Notes under the pieces: model-generated
Told to the model about the DNA's origin: nothing
Databases searched by the model: none
The model's input: only the letters and a program-made list of their open reading frames with translations
Program-made: the position numbers and the translations under genes
Shown: piece by piece, positions 56,133-64,000 of the stretch
How positions within the stretch are numbered: position 1 is the stretch's first letter
Layout: the number at the start of each line of letters is the position of its first letter
From: Lanius collurio
Taxonomy: Eukaryota > Chordata > Aves > Passeriformes > Laniidae
Direction of reading: 5' to 3'
Length of the DNA stretch: 64,000 bases
Assembly: GCA_020086605.1 (NCBI GenBank)
Contig: JACBWW010000004.1
Location: forward strand, 39,884,027-39,948,026

Positions 56133-59100
56133 AAGATGCCTGATGCTTTCTTAATAGTTGCAGTTGTACACATGAAGATATGATTCATTTATTGATAAGA
56201 ACACCCTGCAAAAGGTATACTGTGTGAATTTTTACCTATGCAAAGCATCACTTGTAGGTGTATAAATTCATATTTATACCTAACTATGAATATATCTAAT
56301 GAAGGATTAGATATTGGACTGCACTTGAAAAGTCACAGTGGTTGTGCTTACTGAGAACTCTGTAAAGTTGCATTGATCTGTAAATTGGGCAATCACTTCC
56401 TTTTTTGTGGAAATGTGACCCTAACAAAGAGAAATCTTTGGATTAATTTCAGTTACATATTGTTTTCCTTCCAAATCTAGAATTGCAATTTATGAAAATT
56501 GCAGGCAGACAAAGGCTTATTGGATGTTCTTGAGAGGGTTTTTGAGATACACTTTGCAGCAAAGAGGCAAGGAGCTGTCAGCTTTCCCTGTTTGGTGAGC
56601 TTGTCCCCTGGTGTGCTCTTGTTTACAGAGCAGATGCTGGAGGGCACCAGCTCAGTGCAAACTCTGCACTAAAATGCTCTGCTGGTCTGAGGTAAATGTA
56701 ATTGCAGTGTCTCTTTCCCGAGGGTTGAGCTATTCTCCTTCCCTGGAAATGAAGAGGAAAAAAATCAGCTGTATTAGCTGAACAAAAAAGAGCAATCTGC
56801 CAGCCTTCCTAATGCATGGGTCACACGGTGCCCAGAGCTGGGCTTTTTGTTAAGAGCAACTCAAATAAGAAAAGCAAGCAAACTTCTGAACAAAACAGAA
56901 ACCAAAACTAACAAAGGAAGTATCTGTATTGATATAAACTGATATAGGTGAGGGAGGAAAAAACAAGTCATCAGAGACTTCCAAAGGCTTGCTGTTTTGG
57001 TCAGGAATGTGCAGCTTGGAGATGGCAGACACTTTAGAACCGCCTGCATCACCATCAGACTATATAGTGCTATCCTAGGCAAAAGCAGGCTGGGTGATGA
57101 GAAGTGGCTGATGATGCTTAGCTAGGATGCAAGAAGGCCAAGACTCTGGTCTTGTTCTGTTTAGAAGAGTTGAGATGCACCTCTCCAGGGCAGCTCTTGT
57201 TCTGTTCACTGTGGTTTTGATGCAATGAGAGGTATTTTGGGAAGGAAGTAAGGGAGGAAGGAAGGAAACTTTGTCCCAGCATTGGCCTCTATTTTCACCT
57301 TGCATTGTAAAGCAGTGTGGCACCAGTTTGTGGCAGTGCTAAGGGACTTATTTGGCCACTCTGAATGAGCATCTCTCCATGGCAGCATGGTAGGAGACCT
57401 GGTCCACAGGGCACTTCAAGCTGAGGTGGGTTGGTTCATTTGAAAGCGTGGCAGAAGGCAGTGGTGCTTAGGTTAGTGTTTTTATTACTATAGGATTTGT
57501 AATGCTGGGTTAAGGATGCATCCCTGCGAGCACATGAGCAGGAGGACCATTTGTTCTGGTTACTCTCGTAGTTGCCAGAAGCCCAACTGGTTCAAGGTGA
57601 GAGAAGAAAGAAGAGAAAGGGTTGTTTTAGCTGGATGCCAAATACAAAGAGGGAGTATAATGTGCCCACAGGCTGCATCGTCGGCACATAAACCTAGTGA
57701 ACAGGAGAGAGGACAGACTGCTTGTATTGGCACTGCTGTCAGCTCTCATTTTCTCACAGCTGGGGGACCATGAATGCACAGACCCCATTGATGGGATGTC
57801 CTGGTTTTAACCTTCTCGGTCCAGGGATTTGTCAGCCCCAAAGCATAACATGTTTCTGTGTGCACCTTTCCAGTAGCAAAGGGTTTCACACGCTTTGCTG
57901 AGTGGTCCCTGCCAGCCCCAGAGCTGGTTAGTGCCATGTTGCTTATCTGCACCTCTCTGTGGAGTGAGAGATGACTGGCCCACAGTTTCTTATAGTGATC
58001 ATCACTTTCATTTTTACTGTCTGCAATATCCACAGGGCTCAGTTTTTTCTTTAACCAGCAGCTGGTGAGAGAATCCTCATGAAATTTTGGTAACATCATT
58101 TTAGTACCTTAAAATCCTTGGTTCTTGTAGTCAGGAATGAGTAACCAGGTGTGAGAGTACCTCAGTGCTCATAGTGTGTATGAACACTTGAAGCAGCTGC
58201 CTAGGATGGGAAGCACAGAAGGAGTGCAAAGAAACAAGCATTTTGTCAGCCTAGTTGGAAAGCAGTTACAGCAGTGAGCAAATGCTTCCTTTTATGTGCA
58301 CGTGCAGTGTCTGACATCCAGGCAGAATGCTGACAAGCTGCTGTGGCTTGGAGGACAAGTTGAATGATCTGCATAAAGTCCTTATGATTTCCTCTCTCAA
58401 AGCAGAAGTGGCTAAAAAACCTTCAGAAGAAGAGATCTGTCTGATTTTGCTGTTGTTAATTCGTTCTGGAGGGTTGGTTGCTACAAGAAGGATCTCTGCT
58501 CTGTGTTACAGGTGTTGGGTCTGCTCTTGGTTCAAGGAGATAGAGGTGTCCTCTGTGTGAGCCATTAACCTGTTTCCTGGACCTTTTGCTCATGCATTTT
58601 CTGACAGACAGAGCAGCCTTAGAGTTGAGTGGATCTACTTCCTCCCTGCCATGAATGTTTCCACTGTTAATGGAAGATATTTTTGTTTTGGATGAAAAAC
58701 ACACCCAAAGCCACCCTGACAGGTTTGTTTGTGCCAGGTTTTGATTCGAATACGTAAGTGAAACAGAGGAACAGCTTGAAAACAGTGCTCTGATCCTTCA
58801 GCTGCCTGAGGAGAGCTGCAGGAGTAAAGTGGCTTAAAACTCCTTCAGTTCAGCAGTGTGGCATTCCTTGTGAGTGCACTGATTTTCACAGCCTTCCGGC
58901 ATCAGCTACCAATTAATGGCTTTGGGAAGGTTTGGTGTGCATGGGAAAGCTGTGGTGTAGAGAGGTGATCCTGTTGTGTCTTCCTGGAAGTTTTTAGTGT
59001 CAGGTGGCGCAAAAGTTTTGTAAGCACTGCTTGTTGCAACATCTAAGATTGCAGTGGTCTGTGTGGGAGGGATGTCCAAGCAGATGGAGATGCCTCCTGC

Positions 59101-62100
59101 CCTCTAATTTCTTCTGTAAAGTTTGTGGCCCATTATTCATGAGAGTGTGTATCTTTTCTAATAGGATGATGGTTGTAGATTCTGGATAAATTTTGTGCCA
59201 TGGGGATCTCAGTCCTGGAGTTTGAGCTGCCTTTTGATTGATGAAGGGCTGTATTTGTTCTTGTCTGTTTGAACATTTGCAGCTTCTGTTTCATAGTGAC
59301 ATGCTGTGGAGAAGACAGGACATACTGTGTCTCACTGTTTGGGGCTCTGCACCAGAGAAAGCATTTCCCCTGTGAAGCCTTTGACCAGGAAAGGGCAGGT
59401 GGTGGTTGCTCTCTGCAAGATCAGCTGGAAGTATCTGTGATCCCCTCTTGGTCTGCTTGTATTTCAGAGCCCTGTCGGACACAGTCTCTTAAGATGCCAG
59501 GTCAAAGGGTTTAAATGCTGGAGCCCAGACCTCTCCCAGCTTTGCTGTAATTCCCATGTGTGGTAGCTCAAGGGCAGAAGACCTGCCACACTGGCTCCAG
59601 CCAAGGTCCAGATTGACAGGACAGGTATCCCCTCCCCTCGTGACAACCAGAGTGGATCCTCAGGGAAGGAGGAGTCTCAAGGTTTAACAGCTGCACCGGT
59701 GTTGTCCTCCTGCAGTTTCCATGGTACTTTGCAGACATTTTCTATAACTCAGAGTAGGAGAGCATGTCACAACATAACTGTGGGTCACTTGGAAGAAGTA
59801 TTTCCTCCTTCTGGTTGACTTTTTTTTATCTGCTCTCTCATAGTCTTTCACTGTGAAGAATTGTTCTTTGCTCCTAACATAATTTGCATGACACCAGGGG
59901 ATCCTGCAGGTTGTTTTCTTTCTAGCCTCAGTACATAGGTACCTTTTTTTGTGGTGCCCACAGCTTAGTATTTCATGATGATCCACTGTCTGCTTTGACT
60001 GTGCTGCTCTGGAGTCTGAATTTAGGCAAACGCTTTGTGGATGCTTTTAAGGGGATTAGAACTGACCTTTAATTGAAGAGAAAATAGAGTAATGGCAGAC
60101 TTAGTTGCAAAAGCATTCTGTGCTTCTAGCTGGAAGAGTTGAGCATACCGAAGAGAAGGAATTCAGAAACATGCCCACATGACCCCATATCTGTTACTCA
60201 GCAGGCATTTTTGTTGCACATCTTGTATGTATTTTATTGCTAAAACTTTAGGCAATTTATCAGTGTTTCCATTCTGTAACTGGACATCCCTTTGCACTGT
60301 CTGCCTCTCCAGCCCAAAACCAAAGTGAGAATGATGTTAGCTAACAGCATGGTCTCAGCAATTCATCTAGATGAAGACAGAAATTGGCTGCTCTCTCCAA
60401 TTATTCACTTAGTTTAAAATACTGAAAGCCGCAAATGAACTTGTTTCAGTTTTCCTAAGGCTATAATAAGAAAATAACCATCCCCATTTCCTAAAATTTT
60501 CCAGAGTTGATGTCCATGTGCATAGAAAAATCCAACACATCCAAAGTCCAGCTCAGTGGTTCCTATACATGAGCACCACTGCTTGAGATGGCTTGATGGA
60601 AATAGATGTTGCATCCAGCGAATTGATCATTGTGTTCCACAATAGATAGTACACTCTATAGCAGCTTAATTTCCTTTGTTGGCAAAGATTTATATTTGAA
60701 TGTCTATGGATTTCTGTGTTGTGCATATAGAGGTATTGCTTGGTAAGGACTTTTGGGGGCAACCAGAAAGCTCTGCCCGCTCTTGCTCTTGCTTGGTGAG
60801 GAAGGGAGCAGGCCAGAAATTAAACCTACAGATCTCTGCTTCTCTGCTAAGCCTTGTGTTTTCTCTGTGCTGGTCCATATTGGAGGATTGGAGATCCATC
60901 AACAGCAATAGAGTAAAAACTGTGTGGTAACTGCTTTTGGTGAAACTTTCCTGTGTGTCTTGGTTTCTCTTTCCAATGGAATTTCCTTGAAACTCTCTCC
61001 CCATCTTCTATTCCTGTATCAGATTGAGAAGGGCCTTTGTCAGTGGCAAGGGCTCCCAATCACTAAGATGACTAACTGATGATGGGTCTGAGGAGAGGAA
61101 ATAGCTGCCTGCCTGATCAGATGCTGATGGCTTGGCAGGATGTTTCCTCCCCTCCTGCTTTTTGGGTGGTCCCACAGTACCTGTCCTAGTTTCCTGTGAG
61201 ACTTCAAATCCTGCATGCACAGTGAATACTTCTTCAGCTGTGACCGGAACAAGACTGGTGTTTCTTTAGGAATAACAGCAGCAGAACCGGGTAGCTGTCA
61301 TCTGGTCTCCAAAAAGCACTTGGTTGCTGTTTTCTCTTATGCTACAACAAAGCTACACTGCAGACTTCTCTGTCTTTTGCTCCAAATGCAGGTAGCTTTG
61401 GTCTTTTGTGTTCCTGAAGAACCTTGTGCCAACACTGCACCAAAATTCTGCTGTTCAAGTTGGGTTGTGCCATGATCATATCCTGCCCCTGAGGGGAGGA
61501 GCAGAGCCTGGACCAAAGGTGACAGATGTTTTGCATTAAACAAGGTGACTTGCCACAGTGTAGTTGGCATCAGTGATCCTCGGAGATAAACTTGGGCATA
61601 GTGTGCCCATGTGTCCTTCCCACCATGAGATGAAACTTGGCAGGGTCTGGCTTTGCAAAGCACAGTAAAATGCTGTTGGAGAACGTACTCCTGACCCTCT
61701 GCCCTCCTGCTATAGCAGGGGCTGCAGAGTGCTATCCTTTGTCAATCTGAAGTCAAGAGGCTGTTGTCCCCCAAGCTGCAGGGGATGGAGAAGCCTTGCA
61801 GCAGGTTAGGAGCAGGGAGCATCTGTGGTTGTGTGTGTTCTGTGCCCACGTGGCAGAGAGTGTCTGTCAAGGCATGGGTTTACAAACAGAGGAGCTCATT
61901 AGTTAGAGCAGCCGGATGGTGTGGCAGAAGGCCCAGGCTTGGGTAAGCTTTTGGGCAGCTACTCGAAGGAGGAGGCAATTGCTGAAACATTCATAAACTT
62001 GACTGTGAGCAGACTTCCCAGTTGCCTCATCTGCAGTGGAGATGCGGGAGTGCAGCCAGGAGCTGCTGTATTCATCCCAGGAGAGATGTCAAGGAGCAGC

Positions 62101-64000
62101 AGGCTCCAGAGTTAATTATCTTCATTAATTCCCATAACAAATTTCCACCTTCAAAAGCCTAAATGAGCAGAGGCCTGCCAGAGCAATACCTGGGGTGGTA
62201 GCTTTTCCTAATTTTTTTTTCCCCATCTTGTAAGGTTCATATGGAGGAGAGTGCTCCTGGAGTCTCAAGAAAAATAGCAACAAAACAATGCTTAACACTG
62301 GCTATAAAAAACCTACTTAATTTGTTGCATATGTTGAAATGTGACAATGGGGGCACCCCATGCAAGCCCCTTGTTATTTTAGCTTTTACTCTTTGCTGCA
62401 TATGTAAGTCGTAATACTCTTTTTAATATTATTCCCATATATTTAGAAATAGGAGTACAGTGTTTTAGCCTGCTAACACCTTCATTCTTTGCATGTCTCT
62501 CAAGGCAGCCAGGTGTGCTGGTATCTGGTTTTATGGGCCCATGTCCCACACAAGCTAGGCTGACCTATCTGGTTGAGAGCATTTTCCCAAACTGTTGTCT
62601 TGCTTTCCTTTCTAAGTTTTCTCTTGTTTTCCTCATGAAAAGTAACAGTGGATGGTGTGAAGAGCAGAGTCAGGAATGCAAGGATAACTGCTGCACTTGT
62701 CTTCAGTTCACTCTCTCACATCTCTTGCCACGACAGCCTGTGTTAGCAAAGATGACAGTGTGTTAGCCAGAAGAAATACATTTTTTGCTGTTTGAGAAAT
62801 TGGCTAATCATTACATGCCTCAGTTTCCCCATTTAAGAATGTATTCTTTGAAACTGCCTGCTTTCTCCCAAGTTTGTATCTCTTTTAAACAGGCATGAGT
62901 TTTGTTATAAAGTCCTCTGCAGCAATGCTGTCCTGAATCTGATGCTGCTTCTTACAGAGAGGCTCCAAGTGCTTCTGTGCAGCACTTGGGGAATGGCCTC
63001 CATAACAGGCTAGAACTAGAAAGGGGTTCTTTTTGGCTTTTTTTAAAGGTACTTTTGCAGATGTTGTGGTTAAAGGCTTCTATTTTTAAAACCCTAAATC
63101 TTGGAATGTTGCTCCATAACAGTATGTAGTGGGATTTGGAAAATGTCTGCTGAAATTGTATATACTGAATAGTGAAGCAGTTAGGTCATGTTAAAGTTGT
63201 CAGACTTTCTGGTGCTAGTGCATGTGCTTTGTTGTGTTGGGGTTTTTTTTGTTTTGTTTTTTTTTTTTTTTTTAAATGAGTGTTTTTATTTTTAAAAATA
63301 CAAATACTGGACCTTCCATTTCAGACAAATGTCCCTTTTTTTATGATGGTGGGTTTTTTTCCTAGTAAATGGCTTTTTTAGTGGGAGCTGCCTCGCTCTT
63401 TCCATTTGATGTCTGTGCCCGCATCTCAGAATGTTTCCATTTCAGAAAGGAGTATCCTGGTGCCAGCAGGCAAACTTCAAAAGCTGCCATGCAGGGAAGT
63501 TCACAGTTCTGAGGAATTTGGGATGAGTGAGAAACAAAACAACACAAAAATCCCTTAAACTTTTACTGCCATGCAAAAATAACAGAAAAATTGGCTGCTT
63601 GATTCCTCTAGTCCTTGTCATGCTAAAGTACTGAAACTGAATAATCCTGTCATCTCCTAAGAAAAATCAGAGATATTTAGGAGCACTCAATAGCTTTTAA
63701 AGAAAACACGATGTTTTTCCTATCAAATGCTGCAGTTGTGCTTTCATACTTGGTGACTTAAAATGGGACTTTTGGCTGCTGTTTAGATGCAGGATACAGG
63801 TAATGGCTGTCTTTCCCCACATGCAGTGTTATTACTGGTGTTTGTCACACCACAGACCCAAGTGGTACCCAGCAGTCATGCTCACCCTATCGCTAGCACC
63901 CAACTCCAGCCATCCTGGTGGAGCTGAGTTTGAACTAGGCAATGTTTTTCTGTCCAAGCCTCCTAAGAGCCTATTGAGAGCGAAGGGGAATGGCTTTTCT
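56133..64000. other. No recognisable gene
   Basis: Non-coding by inspection, with only short overlapping open frames. A long T-rich run lies at 63239-63274. No CR1 or LTR landmark was seen. Confidence 0.5.

Noticed and set aside
1..64000. CRISPR arrays, tRNA and rRNA genes
   Set aside because: I saw no regularly spaced short repeats and no tRNA or rRNA signatures on either strand by eye. A tRNAscan or Infernal run would be needed to exclude small RNA genes fully.

Overview
The window is vertebrate nuclear DNA and most probably avian. It carries three remnants of CR1 LINE 3' ends, an endogenous retroviral LTR and pol remnant of a kind common in birds, one compact intron-containing gene with canonical GT-AG splice sites, a CpG island and two assembly gaps (11345-11711 and 32820-33095). 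I see no bacterial features. The songbird-or-other-bird assignment is inferred from the repeat types, not from a database match.

The one gene I can reconstruct fully is RNH1, encoding cytosolic ribonuclease inhibitor, on the minus strand. Its coding sequence runs from the ATG at 24634-24632 to the stop at 15945-15943 in nine coding exons. These are an 86-nt first coding segment, seven leucine-rich-repeat exons of exactly 171 nt each, and an 88-nt terminal segment. All eight introns split a codon after its second base. The joined reading frame is 1371 nt, or 456 residues, the size expected for the family, with 31 cysteines. One LRR exon (18315-18485) has no in-frame ATG and is found only by its splice sites and repeat pattern. 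A CpG island at about 25560-26300 lies 0.9-1.7 kb upstream and is the likely promoter and 5' non-coding exon region. A second GC-rich patch with a strong minus-strand splice donor and an X-box-like motif lies at 28030-28140 and may be an alternative first exon.

Region by region: 1-8580 is non-coding apart from a possible solo LTR at 3167-4007. 8584-8975 is a diverged tandem repeat, followed by a minus-strand retroviral LTR and pol remnant (about 8990-9870). A duplicated 125-bp unit flanks the first gap at 11220-11835. RNH1 with its 3' UTR fills about 15730-26300. Next comes a 700-bp pyrimidine-rich tract with a (TTCC)n microsatellite. From 28.2 kb to 64 kb I find no recognisable gene: the stretch holds CR1 pieces at 31.8, 42.8 and 56.0 kb, a perfect 23-bp inverted repeat at 35.6 kb, and a few splice-bounded open segments (38.3, 46.1 and 48.8 kb) that could be exons of an unidentified gene. 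It may be intron or intergenic sequence.

I did not find a clear previously undescribed system. The items most worth checking are the perfect hairpin, the 282-nt coding-like minus-strand segment at 48.8-49.0 kb, and the replacement of a ribonuclease-contact tyrosine in the inhibitor's C-terminal exon.
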